From Nocardia flavorosea NBRC 108225 (GTDB lineage: Bacteria; Actinomycetota; Actinomycetes; Mycobacteriales; Mycobacteriaceae): a DNA stretch of 64,000 nucleotides. The position numbers and the translations under genes were made by a program. The stretch's first letter is position 1, and each line of letters opens with the position of its first letter. The DNA lies in NCBI RefSeq assembly GCF_001613385.1, contig NZ_BDCG01000022.1:186001-250000 (forward strand). Direction: 5' to 3'. Positions 8,360 to 17,316 of the stretch are shown here, in pieces. The notes under the pieces were generated by a model. It did no database searches. It had not been told where the DNA came from and saw nothing but the letters and a program-made list of their open reading frames with translations.

Positions 8360-9715
8360 TCATCCGTTCCGCAGGCGATGCATTTCGTTCAATATGGCCG
8401 CCCGGAGTGGGACATCGACCCCGAGCGACGGGTCCAACCGCGCCAGCGCCGAATCGATATCGTGAACCCCTGCCGCGCCCGGATCGGAGACCGGAACACC
8501 GTGGCCGGTCAGATGACATACCCAGCCGGCGATGGCCCGGACAGCTCCCTCCGGTATTCGGCCCGCGGTCCGTTCGCGGTGCAGCACCGGCAGGATCCGG
8601 ACCGGAAGTTTTTTCGAACCGTCCATTGCGATCTGCTCGAGCCGATGGCGGATGCGCGGGTTCGCGAACCTCTCGAGCAGGGCCCGCCGATACGCGCCGA
8701 GATCGGCGCCCGGCAGGCCGGTATGCGGTTCCGCCTCGCGCCACCACAGGTCGAGCCACGTGCGGCACACCTGGTCTCGCACGGCCGACGCCACGGTGCG
8801 ATGTCCCCGCAGTGGTGCGGTGTACGCCAACAGCGAGTGAGCTCCGTTGAGCAACCAGAGTTTCCGGTTCTCGTACGGCGTGACATCCGACGTGAATACC
8901 GCGCCCGACGATTCCCAGCCCGGCCGGCCGGCCGGGAAATCACCGCACAACACCCATTCACGGAAGGGCTCGGTGACGACGGGTGCGGCATCTCGGTAGC
9001 CGAGGGTGCGTTCCACAAGCGCCGAGTCGTCCGGGGTGGTTGCGGGTGTGATGCGGTCCACCGCGGAGGTCACGAAGCAGACATGTGAGTCGATCCATCG
9101 GGTAAGCGAAGGTTGGGTCAGCTCGGCGAACTCCCTTACCAGCCGGGCGAGCACCGCACCGTTGCCGGGGAGGTTGTCGCAAGGCACCAGCGCAATCGGC
9201 CCCGCACCGGCGGCACGGCGCGCGGCGAGGCCGGCAACCAGCCGCCCGACCGCTGTGGAACAACCTGCCCGTACATCCGCGCGCAGGGCCGCGATATCTG
9301 CCGCCACTGCGAGGTCCTGGTGATCGAGTCCGCCGTCTTCACCGCGGAGGTAACCGGCCTCGGTCACGGTGAGCGTCACCACGGCCACTTGCGAGGTCGC
9401 GAACAAGCCCAGCCACGACTCGGTGTCGGAGGCCGGGTAGGTGTGACTCAGTGCCCGGACGGTTTCGAATTCGTCGCGCTCATGAGCCCGGGTTACGAGG
9501 GTGTACAGCCCGTCCTGGGCGGACAGTGTTTCCGCGACGGCGGGGCTGCGGCCGGTGAAGGCCGCGATTCCCCATTCGCCCGAGTCCGCGGCATGAGCGG
9601 TGTACCACGCCTGGTGGGCACGGAAGAAGTTGCCGAGACCCAGATGGATCATACGTACCGGCGGCGCCGGACGGTTGTCGCGCGCGAAAGGGACAGGGGT
9701 GGGCCCGACCGTCAT
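8360..9715 (-). CDS. uxuB: Fructuronate/mannonate oxidoreductase, mannitol-dehydrogenase family (UxuB-like)
   Basis: NAD-dependent polyol/uronate oxidoreductase, 451 residues. A Rossmann start (MIHLGLGNFFRAHQAWY) and CDNLPGNG precede the family's catalytic helix, with Lys285, Asn290 and His293 (KLWLLNGAHS) in the expected K-x4-N-x2-H spacing. It would reduce D-fructuronate to D-mannonate, or tagaturonate to altronate if the isomer is galacturonate. It is the last gene of uxaC-MFS-uxuB, which supports the uronate role over mannitol oxidation. ATG 9715 is preferred; an in-frame TTG lies at 9724. No dehydratase UxuA is visible in the window. Confidence 0.87.
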   Translation of the reverse strand: MTVGPTPVPFARDNRPAPPVRMIHLGLGNFFRAHQAWYTAHAADSGEWGIAAFTGRSPAVAETLSAQDGLYTLVTRAHERDEFETVRALSHTYPASDTESWLGLFATSQVAVVTLTVTEAGYLRGEDGGLDHQDLAVAADIAALRADVRAGCSTAVGRLVAGLAARRAAGAGPIALVPCDNLPGNGAVLARLVREFAELTQPSLTRWIDSHVCFVTSAVDRITPATTPDDSALVERTLGYRDAAPVVTEPFREWVLCGDFPAGRPGWESSGAVFTSDVTPYENRKLWLLNGAHSLLAYTAPLRGHRTVASAVRDQVCRTWLDLWWREAEPHTGLPGADLGAYRRALLERFANPRIRHRLEQIAMDGSKKLPVRILPVLHRERTAGRIPEGAVRAIAGWVCHLTGHGVPVSDPGAAGVHDIDSALARLDPSLGVDVPLRAAILNEMHRLRNG

Positions 9716-9778
9716 CGAAATCAACTCTCTGTGTGTGTGAGCCGTCGAACAAACGAGGTGCCTTCCGGTCCTGCGGAT

Positions 9779-11065
9779 TCAGCGGCTTCCCTTGACTCTC
9801 AGGTGGATAACGGCGCCGCCGAGCACGGTGAAGACACCGCCTGCCAGGTACAGCGCCGCGTAGTTCTTGTCTCCGGACGGTCCCAGGGTCAACAACACCG
9901 ACGCCGCCAGCGGAGCGATACCGTGCGGTATCTGGTGGGCGTAGTTCATGATTCCGATGAACCGGCCCGCTTCCTTACGGTCGGGCAGCACGTCGAGGAG
10001 TACCGCCTGATCGACAGCCGAGAAGGCACCCATGCCCAGATTCGACAAGGCCGCGCCGGCGATCAGCCCCGCGACCCCGACGGACAACGCCATGACGACC
10101 GCGCCGAGCGCGAACACGATACCGGCCAGCAGAACCAGCAGGCGCCGCCGCCGCAACCGGTCGGAGAGGTAACCGCCACCGAGCGCACCGATTGTCGTGG
10201 CCACCATGCCCGCACCGGCTACCGCGGTCACCAGGCCGGCGACCTCGCTCACGCCGGTGCCGAGCCGCTGAGCGAACAGGTACGTGGTGTAGGTCGTATT
10301 GAAGGTGAGCCCGACATAGAACAGGAACCGGCCCAGCCAATTCCATGAGAAGTCGTGCTCACGGCGAGGGTCGAACAGCAACTTGCCGAACAGGCGCCGC
10401 AGGTCGAGTGGTTCCCGCGGCTCCGTGGCGGGTATGTCCTCGCTACCGGTGGCGACGAGCGGCAGGACCAACAGCACCCCGATCAGCCCCGGTACCAGCA
10501 GCAGGGTCACCGGGTCGCCGGTGCCGAGCGAGGCGAGACCGACGCCCAGCGCCGGAGCTGCCAGCGTGGCGAATCCGGCCAGCCCGGCAACGCGACCTCG
10601 CTGTTCCTCCGGTACGAGGTCTGCCTGCAGACTGCTGGTGGCTGTCTGGGCAGCCATGGACCAGCCGAGTACGGTCAGTAGCCAGCCGATGGTCAGGATG
10701 GTCATATCGGGCGCCGCGGCCAGTACCGCGAGTCCCGTCGTGCCGATCAGCGCACCACCCGCGAGGAACGGGCGGCGGCGGCCGAATCGCAGGCGGGTCC
10801 GATCGCTGTAGACGCCGAGGAGCGGTTGGAGCAGCATGGAGAACGCGCCACCGGCCCCGGTGAGATAGCCGAGGTATTCCTCGCGCCCGGGCGCGAGCTG
10901 ATCGATGCGCAGTGCCAGCGAGTAGGCCATGGCCGCGGTGTAGGCGATACCCGTCCCGACGATCGCCAGCAGCAGTTTCACGACGAAGCCGCGGCCGACC
11001 GGAGTTCGGGGCCCGGCCACGGCAACCGGTACGGACGCCGTCGCCGGACCCGTGCCGATGGTCAT
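9779..11065 (-). CDS. MFS transporter, probable uronate/glucuronide importer
   Basis: A 428-residue major facilitator or glycoside-pentoside-hexuronide-type carrier with about 12 hydrophobic helices. Between helices 2 and 3 it has the loop SDRTRLRFGRRRP, and in the second half YLSDRLRRRRLL. The ATG overlaps the uxaC stop (ATGA), so transport and isomerase are co-translated. It is paralogous to the MFS gene at 15081 (shared AYSLALRIDQLAPGR.EYLGYLTG and a C-terminal RVKG.R). Operon context points to glucuronate or a glucuronide as cargo. Confidence 0.85.
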   Translation of the reverse strand: MTIGTGPATASVPVAVAGPRTPVGRGFVVKLLLAIVGTGIAYTAAMAYSLALRIDQLAPGREEYLGYLTGAGGAFSMLLQPLLGVYSDRTRLRFGRRRPFLAGGALIGTTGLAVLAAAPDMTILTIGWLLTVLGWSMAAQTATSSLQADLVPEEQRGRVAGLAGFATLAAPALGVGLASLGTGDPVTLLLVPGLIGVLLVLPLVATGSEDIPATEPREPLDLRRLFGKLLFDPRREHDFSWNWLGRFLFYVGLTFNTTYTTYLFAQRLGTGVSEVAGLVTAVAGAGMVATTIGALGGGYLSDRLRRRRLLVLLAGIVFALGAVVMALSVGVAGLIAGAALSNLGMGAFSAVDQAVLLDVLPDRKEAGRFIGIMNYAHQIPHGIAPLAASVLLTLGPSGDKNYAALYLAGGVFTVLGGAVIHLRVKGSR

Positions 11066-12486
11066 AGTTTGAAGACCCGTCTCGGCTGTTCCCGTACCAG
11101 CTCACCGGCGATGACAACGGCTTCGTCTTCGCCGAGGCGATGTTCGGCGACGAGATGGGCCAGTGCCGCCGCGTCGAGCCGCCGGGCCATATCGTGCCGT
11201 GCCGGTATCGAACAGAATGCGCGGGTGTCGTCGACGAATCCGGCGAGTTTTCGATAGCCCGCGGTTTCGGTGACCGCACCGTGGAATCGGTGGATGGCGT
11301 CGGGCGCGTCGAGAAACCACCACGGCGCGCCGGCGAACACCGTCGGATAGAAACCGGCCAGCGGCGCGATATCCCGTGAATACGTGGTTTCGTCGAGAGT
11401 GAACAGGACCAGGTTGAGATTCGGATGCGTGCCGAAGTTCTCCAGCAGTGGGCGCAGGCCATCGGTGAATTCCACGCGCAGGGGAAGGTCGTGCCCGGTA
11501 TCGGGTCCGAAGGTGGCGGCGGTGGGGCCGTGGTGGTTGCGGCGGACAGCGGGATGCAACATCATCACCAGTCCGTCCTCGGTGGACATCCGGGCCATCT
11601 CGAAGAGCATATGGCGGCGGAACGCCACGGCCTCGGCCGCCGTCACCGAACCCGCGCGTGCGGCGCGATAGATACGACGTGCCTCGGCCGCGCCGAGCGG
11701 ATGCGTGTTCACGTCCTCGTGGCTGTGATCGGTCGCGGTGGCACCGTGCGCGGTGAAGTACCCCCGGCGTTTTTCCAGCGCCTCGATGTACCCGTCGTAG
11801 TCGCCGGTGTCGACATCCGATACCGCAGCAAGGCGATCGACGGACCGGTCCCATCCCGGCGACGCCGGTTCGAGGTAACGGTCCGGGCGGAAGGTGGGAA
11901 CGACCCGGCCGGTCCATGCCGGGTCGGCGGCGAGTCTGGCATGCGCGCTCAGATCGTCACAGGGGTCGTCCGTGGTGGCCAGCACGTCGATACCGAACCG
12001 CTCGTACAGCCGCCGCGGCCGGTAATCGGGCTGCCGTAGCCGGTCGGCGATCCGGTCGTAGAGAGCATCGGCGTTATGCGCGCTGGGGCGTTCGGTGATT
12101 CCGAAGATCTCGGCGAGCTCCACGTCGAACCAGTACCGCACCGGCGTGCCCCGGAAAACTTCCCAGTTCGCGCATACGCTGCGCCAGACCGCGCGCGCCT
12201 GCGGCTCGGACAGTTCGCCGCGGCCGACGCCGAGCCGGTCCAGCGGAATCCTGTTCGCGTGCAGCAGTCGCGTCACATAGTGATCCGGTGTGATCAGCAG
12301 GCCGGCCGGATCGGAAAAGGGTTCGTCATCGGCGAGCAGGCGCGCGTCGACGTGCCCGTGCGGAGAGACGATCCGCTCGTTGCGCACTGCGCGATGAAGC
12401 CGCTGCGCCACGGCGCGCGCCCCTGGGTCGGCCGGGAACAGCCGGTCGGGATGGGGCGCCGCGTGCACCGCGGAAACAGAAAGCAT
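11062..12486 (-). CDS. uxaC: Uronate isomerase (glucuronate isomerase)
   Basis: A 474-residue UxaC, converting D-glucuronate to D-fructuronate (or galacturonate to tagaturonate). The N-terminal metal motif SPHGHVDARLL is diagnostic, together with DDEPFSDPAGLL, the TTDDP segment after the first barrel strands, and the C-terminal ARHDMARR. Length matches the family. First gene of a three-gene operon with the MFS carrier and uxuB. A perfect LacI-type operator begins 33 bp before its ATG and is shared with the divergent larA-like gene. Confidence 0.93.
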   Translation of the reverse strand: MLSVSAVHAAPHPDRLFPADPGARAVAQRLHRAVRNERIVSPHGHVDARLLADDEPFSDPAGLLITPDHYVTRLLHANRIPLDRLGVGRGELSEPQARAVWRSVCANWEVFRGTPVRYWFDVELAEIFGITERPSAHNADALYDRIADRLRQPDYRPRRLYERFGIDVLATTDDPCDDLSAHARLAADPAWTGRVVPTFRPDRYLEPASPGWDRSVDRLAAVSDVDTGDYDGYIEALEKRRGYFTAHGATATDHSHEDVNTHPLGAAEARRIYRAARAGSVTAAEAVAFRRHMLFEMARMSTEDGLVMMLHPAVRRNHHGPTAATFGPDTGHDLPLRVEFTDGLRPLLENFGTHPNLNLVLFTLDETTYSRDIAPLAGFYPTVFAGAPWWFLDAPDAIHRFHGAVTETAGYRKLAGFVDDTRAFCSIPARHDMARRLDAAALAHLVAEHRLGEDEAVVIAGELVREQPRRVFKL

Positions 12487-12518
12487 GCACGCTATGCTGT
12501 GCGCTCGCCCGATTCGCG

Positions 12519-12532
12519 GGCAATCGGTTGCC
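12519..12532. promoter_or_regulatory. LacI-type operator between uxaC and larA-like gene
   Basis: GGCAATCGGTTGCC, with palindromic arms GGCAA/TTGCC. It lies in the divergent gap and would control both uxaC-MFS-uxuB and the larA-like gene. It is the best match to the consensus GGCAAYCGRTTGCC repeated through the island. Confidence 0.75.
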
Positions 12533-12609
12533 TCCAGTTGTCATCGCCGGTTGCCGTACCCCCGCGCTCGGCGCCATGGTTCGAGGACGAACCCCGGAGG
12601 AGAGCGCCC

Positions 12610-13899
12610 GTGCCCGAACGCTGTGCCGCAACCATCGGTGGACCGGACGAGACGCTCGGCGCGGAGCAGTTGCGCGCCTTCGTGGCCGGGCAACTGGCGA
12701 CGCTCGACCTCGACGGGCGCAGCGTATGCCTGGTCGTGCCCGACGCCACCCGCAGCTGTCCGCTGCCACTGCTGATCTCGGCCCTGCACAGCGAACTACA
12801 CGGCCGCGCCACCCGGATCACGGTCGTCATCGCATTGGGCACGCACGCGGCCATGAGCGAGGAGCGACTCGCGAGCCGGCTGGGATACCCGGCCGGTGCA
12901 CTTGCCGAACGCTATCCGGGCATGACCGTGCGGAACCACGAATGGTGGGAGTCGGCAACCTTTTTCACAGCCGGCCATATCCCCGCCGAGCGTATCGCCG
13001 AACTCTCCGGCGGACTACTGCGCACCGGTGTCGACGTACGAGTCAATCGTGCCGTGGTCGAACACGACGTCACGATCATCGTGGGACCGGTGTTCCCGCA
13101 CGAGGTGGTCGGCTTCTCCGGCGGGAACAAGTACCTCTTCCCTGGTCTCTCGGGCCCCGAGGTGATCGATGTGTCGCATTGGCTCGGCGCGCTGATCACC
13201 AGCCGCGACATCATCGGCACCACCGGGACAACTCCGGTGCGCGCGCTCATCAACGAGGCGGCATCCCTGGTGCCGGGCGAAAGGCACGCCTTGTGCCTGG
13301 TGGTCCGGTCGGGTAGCGAAGCGCTGCACAGCGCCGCTTTCGGCGATCCCGTATCGGCGTGGGCGGCCGCCGCCGCCGTCTCCGCGCGGGTTCATATCAG
13401 ATATCTGGACGCGCCCGTTCGTCGAGTGCTGTCGCTCATCCCCGCCAAGTACGACGATATGTGGACCGCGGCCAAGGGGTTCTACAAGGTCGAGCCGGTT
13501 ACTGCCGACGGGGGCCAGGTGGTCGTGTACGCACCGCACATCACGACCATCTCCGAGATGCATCCCGAGATCGAGGAAATCGGCTACCACACACGCGATT
13601 ACTTCGTCCGGCAGTGGGACCGTTTCCGGCATCTTCATTGGGGAGTGCTCGCGCACTCCACCCATCTGCGTGGCGCCGGCACATTCGACGATATCGCCGG
13701 GGAACAGTGCCGGGTCACGGTCACCCTGGCCACCGGCATACCGGAACATCGGGTCCGAGCGGCGGGCCTGGACTATTCGGATCCGGCGGGTATCGATATC
13801 GATGCCTGGCGCGCGGATCCGGACACCCTGGTGGTCCCCGATGCCGGAGAGGTGCTCTTCCGTCTGCGTGGCCCCGCCGATCCCCGTACGACGAGCTGA
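12610..13899 (+). CDS. larA: LarA-family nickel-pincer 2-hydroxyacid racemase/epimerase
   Basis: A 429-residue LarA homologue, an enzyme that uses the nickel-pincer nucleotide to racemise or epimerise the C2 carbon of 2-hydroxyacids by hydride transfer. The substrate motif PDATR (Asp45, Arg48), GTH (His79), His164, Lys174 in GGNK and His190 (VIDVSHW) reproduce the order and 10/16-residue spacing of LarA His174, Lys184 and His200, the cofactor-binding residues. GTG 12610 is chosen because GGAGGAGAG precedes it; the open frame further upstream antisenses uxaC. Neighbours (uxaC, uxuB, larE, larB, larC, gntK) suggest the substrate is an aldonate, perhaps mannonate/gluconate, rather than lactate. 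Its 3' end overlaps the convergent lacI gene by 127 bp. Confidence 0.88.
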   Translation: MPERCAATIGGPDETLGAEQLRAFVAGQLATLDLDGRSVCLVVPDATRSCPLPLLISALHSELHGRATRITVVIALGTHAAMSEERLASRLGYPAGALAERYPGMTVRNHEWWESATFFTAGHIPAERIAELSGGLLRTGVDVRVNRAVVEHDVTIIVGPVFPHEVVGFSGGNKYLFPGLSGPEVIDVSHWLGALITSRDIIGTTGTTPVRALINEAASLVPGERHALCLVVRSGSEALHSAAFGDPVSAWAAAAAVSARVHIRYLDAPVRRVLSLIPAKYDDMWTAAKGFYKVEPVTADGGQVVVYAPHITTISEMHPEIEEIGYHTRDYFVRQWDRFRHLHWGVLAHSTHLRGAGTFDDIAGEQCRVTVTLATGIPEHRVRAAGLDYSDPAGIDIDAWRADPDTLVVPDAGEVLFRLRGPADPRTTS

Positions 13900-14858
13900 G
13901 CGGTCAGCGGTACAACCGGATGCGAATTCATCGGTTCACCGCGGATCGCCTGGTGCAGTTCACGGAAAGCCGCGGTGCCCATGGCGCGCAGCGGCGACGC
14001 TACGGTTGTCAGCGGGGGAGTGCAGAAGTCGGAACCGAAGACGTTGTCGAATCCGATGACGCTCATCTGCTCGGGCACCCGCACCCCTGCCTGCGTCAGT
14101 CCGCGGATCAGGCCGATGGCGAGTAGGTCGTTGTAGGCGAGGACCGCGGTCGGCGCCGTGCGGCGTATGTCTTGCGCCGCTGCCACCCCGGCCGCCATGG
14201 TGGGCAGGTACGGGCCGGCACGGCCGACCTTGAGTCCGGTCTCCGCGGCGGTGGCCACCACCGAACGCCAGCGCATACCGTCCACCCAGGAGGCCTCGGG
14301 GCCCGCCATATAGGTCACCGAACGGTGGCCGAGACCGGCCAGATGACGTAACGCCGCGCCGACGCCCGATTCGGTATCGGGCACCACACAGCGGGTTCCG
14401 GACACGATCCGGTTGAGCACCACCACCGGACGTTGGGTCGCCACCGTTCTGATCGTCCGGTCGGAGAGACGGGAACTGGCCAGGACCACACCGTCGACAC
14501 CGTGTATCAGCCGGTCGAGCAGCGTCCGTTCCAAGGTCTCCGATTCCTGGGTGTCGGCCAGCAGCATGGCGTACCCGGCCCCGGCAGCCGCCGCCTCGAC
14601 CCCGCGGATGATGGCGAAGAACACCGGGTTCGTCACATCGGAGACCACCAGCGCGATCGTGGAGGTCTTGCCGTTCTGCAGCGCGCGGGCCAGCGGGTTC
14701 GCCCGATAGCCCAGTTCGGCGGCCACTGCGAAGATATGCGTGGCGGTCTGTGCACTCACCCGTCCGGGCCGCGAGAACGCCCGCGACACCGTCGACGGTG
14801 CCACGCCCGCCGCCTCGGCAACGTCGTAGATGGTGGGTGGGCGTGGCACTTCGTTCAT
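13773..14858 (-). CDS. LacI-family transcriptional regulator (first of two paralogues)
   Basis: A 361-residue LacI regulator. Its N-terminal helix-turn-helix reads TIYDVAEAAGVAPSTVSRAF with hinge NPLARAL, followed by a periplasmic-binding-protein-like effector domain ending IGFDNVFGSDF. ATG 14858 begins exactly at the DNA-binding domain; the open frame upstream has no homology. About 30 unusual residues at the C-terminus overlap the end of the larA-like gene on the other strand. Two operators lie just upstream (14893, 14927), so it is probably autoregulated. The recognition helix is nearly identical to that of the regulator at 34577, so both may bind the same sites. Confidence 0.9.
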   Translation of the reverse strand: MNEVPRPPTIYDVAEAAGVAPSTVSRAFSRPGRVSAQTATHIFAVAAELGYRANPLARALQNGKTSTIALVVSDVTNPVFFAIIRGVEAAAAGAGYAMLLADTQESETLERTLLDRLIHGVDGVVLASSRLSDRTIRTVATQRPVVVLNRIVSGTRCVVPDTESGVGAALRHLAGLGHRSVTYMAGPEASWVDGMRWRSVVATAAETGLKVGRAGPYLPTMAAGVAAAQDIRRTAPTAVLAYNDLLAIGLIRGLTQAGVRVPEQMSVIGFDNVFGSDFCTPPLTTVASPLRAMGTAAFRELHQAIRGEPMNSHPVVPLTAQLVVRGSAGPRRRKSTSPASGTTRVSGSARQASISIPAGSE

Positions 14859-14892
14859 TCTGGCCGCGAGAATAGCCCCGGGCGCTTCGGTT

Positions 14893-14906
14893 GGCAACCG
14901 TTTGCC
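14893..14906. promoter_or_regulatory. LacI-type operator upstream of lacI paralogue 1
   Basis: GGCAACCGTTTGCC, one mismatch to the consensus. It lies 35 bp before the lacI ATG in the divergent gap with the MFS gene. Confidence 0.7.
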
Positions 14907-14926
14907 ATAGCGTTCGGACAAGTTAC

Positions 14927-14940
14927 GGCAACAGGTTGCC
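14927..14940. promoter_or_regulatory. Second LacI-type operator in the lacI/MFS gap
   Basis: GGCAACAGGTTGCC, arms GGCAAC/GTTGCC perfectly inverted. Centre-to-centre distance from the first site is 34 bp, a little over three helical turns, which would allow cooperative binding. Confidence 0.7.
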
Positions 14941-15007
14941 GGGCGCGGCGGCACCGGGGCTGAATGGTCGGTGCCCGCGAACCTGCAGCGGGGGAGGGAG
15001 ATCCGAG

Positions 15008-15097
15008 ATGCTTCGACCGCAGCGCGACGCGCCACGCACGCAACGGGCACCCGGCCGAGACTGTGCTGTGGACAGCGGACGTGCGCCGCGCGACTGA
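15008..15097 (+). other. Possible 29-codon leader ORF overlapping the MFS start
   Basis: An ATG with a very strong ribosome site (GGGGGAGGGAG, about 14990-15000) opens a 29-codon frame ending at TGA 15095-15097, past the most likely start of the MFS gene, which itself lacks a good ribosome site. It could couple or attenuate translation of the transporter. It could equally be the remnant N-terminus of the MFS protein displaced by a frameshift. Peptide function unknown. Confidence 0.35.
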
Positions 15098-16352
15098 GCC
15101 CACGCAGCTCCCCGCCGCCGTGCCCGGCGAGCAGCGGATAGGGCCTGCCTATGTGGTCATGCTCATGCTCGGCAGCTGCGGAGCCTTCATGGCCTATATC
15201 ACCGTGCTCGCCTACTCACTGGCGGTGCGGGTCGATACGCTCGCGCCCGGCCGGACCGAATACCTCGGCTATCTGACCGGACTCGGCGGCGCCGTATCTC
15301 TGCTGGCGGGTCCGGTGGTGGGGGTGATCAGCGATCGCGTACGCACTCGCTTCGGCCGCCGCCGGCCGGTCCTGGTCACCGGCGCGGCAGTCGGGATGTC
15401 GGCACTGATCATCGTGGGTCTGGCCCCGAATATCGGGGTCCTGGCGGTGGGCTGGGTACTCACCGTGCTCGGCTGGAGCGCGGCGATGAGTTCGATCACC
15501 GCCCTCCAGGCCGACAAACTACCCGCACATCAGCGCGGCACGGTCGCAGGCTTCCTCGGGTTCGCGCAGCAGGGCGCACCGGTTCTGGGAGTTGTGATAG
15601 CCGGGTTGCTGGCACAGCACGGTGTCCTGCTGACGGTGGTGCCCGGCCTGCTGGGAGTCGCCCTCTTGCTACCGCTGGTGCTGTTCGCCGCGGAAACCGA
15701 TACGCGATCGGCGGTGTTCGACGAACCGCTGTCGGTGCGCACGATCGTCCGCACATACCGCTACAACCCGCGCCGCTATCCCGACTTCTCCTGGGAATGG
15801 CTCGGAAAATTCTGCTTCCACAGCGGATTGGCGCTCAACACCACGTTCCAGACCTTTTTTCTCGCCCACCGGCTCGGCCTGTCGGTGGCCGGGATAGCGC
15901 ACGCGGTCGCATGGATCAGCGTGGCCGGAGTGGCCGCAGCCGTGGCCGGATCGGTCGGCGCCGGTTCTCTCTCCGATCGGCTCGGGCGGCGCCGGCCATT
16001 CGTCGTGATGGGCGCAGCAGTCTATGCCGGCGGTTCGGCCACGTACGCATTCGCCCACGATTTGCCGCTCTTCCTGGTGGCTGCCTGCCTGTGCGGCTTC
16101 GGACTGGGGGTCTTCACCGCGGTCGACCATGCCATCACGCTCGATATTCTGCCCGACCCCCGAGAGGCGGGGCGGTTCATGGCCATCGCCGGTCTCGCCA
16201 ACACCGTGTCCCGATCCACCGCGCCATTGCTCGCTCCACTCCTGTTGGCCGTAGGGACCGACCATAATTACACCCTCCTGTACCTGACCGGCGGGTCGCT
16301 GGTGCTGGCCGGGGGTCTGGTGATCCGCTTCCGGGTCAAGGGGGCCCGGTGA
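15081..16352 (+). CDS. MFS transporter, paralogue of the uxaC-linked carrier
   Basis: A 423-residue major facilitator with about 12 helices, SDRVRTRFGRRRP between helices 2 and 3 and SLSDRLGRRRPF in the second half. It is clearly related to the carrier at 9779 (AYSLAVRVDTLAPGRTEYLGYLTG, end RVKGAR). The start is uncertain: GTG 15081 gives an N-terminus like the paralogue's, GTG 15063 is also possible, and the frame is open back to 14964. It is divergent from lacI with two operators between them, so lacI repression is likely. Cargo is probably a sugar acid or glucuronide. Confidence 0.83.
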   Translation: MRRATEPTQLPAAVPGEQRIGPAYVVMLMLGSCGAFMAYITVLAYSLAVRVDTLAPGRTEYLGYLTGLGGAVSLLAGPVVGVISDRVRTRFGRRRPVLVTGAAVGMSALIIVGLAPNIGVLAVGWVLTVLGWSAAMSSITALQADKLPAHQRGTVAGFLGFAQQGAPVLGVVIAGLLAQHGVLLTVVPGLLGVALLLPLVLFAAETDTRSAVFDEPLSVRTIVRTYRYNPRRYPDFSWEWLGKFCFHSGLALNTTFQTFFLAHRLGLSVAGIAHAVAWISVAGVAAAVAGSVGAGSLSDRLGRRRPFVVMGAAVYAGGSATYAFAHDLPLFLVAACLCGFGLGVFTAVDHAITLDILPDPREAGRFMAIAGLANTVSRSTAPLLAPLLLAVGTDHNYTLLYLTGGSLVLAGGLVIRFRVKGAR

Positions 16353-16404
16353 ACCCAGCTCCAGCGGCCGATCCGCGGCTCGACGCTGCCTCGAAACAAG
16401 TCAG

Positions 16405-16418
16405 GGCAACCGCTTGCC
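16405..16418. promoter_or_regulatory. LacI-type operator upstream of larE
   Basis: GGCAACCGCTTGCC, one mismatch to the consensus, 50 bp before the larE ATG. It separates larE-larB from the MFS gene as an independently regulated unit. Confidence 0.72.
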
Positions 16419-16467
16419 ACACGGTGCGGCCACCCGGCTGAATGAGGGCGACGACAGGAGTACAGCA

Positions 16468-17316
16468 ATGACCGCCACCGCATCCCTGACGGGTGAACTC
16501 GCGCTCGCGGCTGAGCAGGTCGCCGCACTCGTGCACGGACAGGATCCGCTCGGTGTGGCCTACTCGGGCGGGGTGGATTCCGCAGTTCTGCTCGCACTCG
16601 CCGCCCGGTCTCTGGGAACCGGCCGCGTATGCGCGATCATCGGGGTATCTCCGAGCCTTCCCCGCTCCGAGCTCGACTCTGCCCTTGCGGTGAGCGCCGG
16701 GCTCGGTGTCCGTACCGTGACGCTGTCGACCCACGAGGGTGACCGTCCCGAATACCGAGCCAACGGGCCCGATCGCTGTTTCCACTGCAAATACGAGTTG
16801 TTCGAACGCATTTCCGCCGATCTGGTACAGCGTGAGGGGCTGGCCGCGATCGCCTATGGCGAAAACGCCGACGATGCCCGCCGGACCGACCGGCCGGGAG
16901 CCCGCGCCGCGGCCCATTTCTCCGTCCTGCGACCACTGGCCGACGCGGGAGTAGGCAAAGCCCTCGTCCGCCGGCTGGCACACGCACTCGCACTGCCGAA
17001 TGCGGACAAACCCGCCGCGCCCTGTCTGGCGTCGCGGATCCCTCATTTCGCCGAAGTGACACCGGAGAAGCTCGGTCAGGTGGAAAGAGCCGAGCAAGCA
17101 CTGCGGGAGCTGGGTTTTCGCGATCTGCGTATCCGGCACCACGGCGAGGTGGCGCGGATCGAACTGCCTCCCCACGAGATCGGCCGGGCGGTGACACCAC
17201 CGCTGCGTGACCTGGTCCGCAATGTGGTGCGTGCAAACGGTTTCCAGTTCGTTGCCGTCGATCTGGCCGGAATTCAGTCCGGTGCGTTCACCCTTCCCCT
17301 GGTGTCTGTCCGATGA
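16468..17316 (+). CDS. larE: LarE, ATP-dependent sacrificial sulfur transferase for the nickel-pincer cofactor
   Basis: A 282-residue LarE of the PP-loop ATP pyrophosphatase family. It adds sulfur to pyridinium dicarboxylate mononucleotide during nickel-pincer nucleotide synthesis. The PP-loop SGGVDS is at residues 33-38. A CxxC (RCFHCKYE, residues 104-107) and Cys186 in APCLASRIPH are visible; the last matches the cysteine that donates its own sulfur in single-sacrificial LarE. ATG 16468 follows CAGGAG. It ends in an ATGA overlap with larB. An operator lies upstream. Confidence 0.93.
   Translation: MTATASLTGELALAAEQVAALVHGQDPLGVAYSGGVDSAVLLALAARSLGTGRVCAIIGVSPSLPRSELDSALAVSAGLGVRTVTLSTHEGDRPEYRANGPDRCFHCKYELFERISADLVQREGLAAIAYGENADDARRTDRPGARAAAHFSVLRPLADAGVGKALVRRLAHALALPNADKPAAPCLASRIPHFAEVTPEKLGQVERAEQALRELGFRDLRIRHHGEVARIELPPHEIGRAVTPPLRDLVRNVVRANGFQFVAVDLAGIQSGAFTLPLVSVR

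Noticed and set aside
8360..9715. Mannitol 2-dehydrogenase as the function of the UxuB-like gene
   Set aside because: Same superfamily, but the operon with uxaC and a carrier favours a uronate role. Sequence alone does not exclude it.
12076..12609. Upstream extension of the larA-like frame
   Set aside because: It is antisense to uxaC and crosses the operator; GTG 12610 has a strong ribosome site and starts at the family's N-terminus.
14859..15050. Upstream extension of the lacI frame
   Set aside because: It runs through both operators into the divergent MFS gene; the DNA-binding domain starts at 14858.
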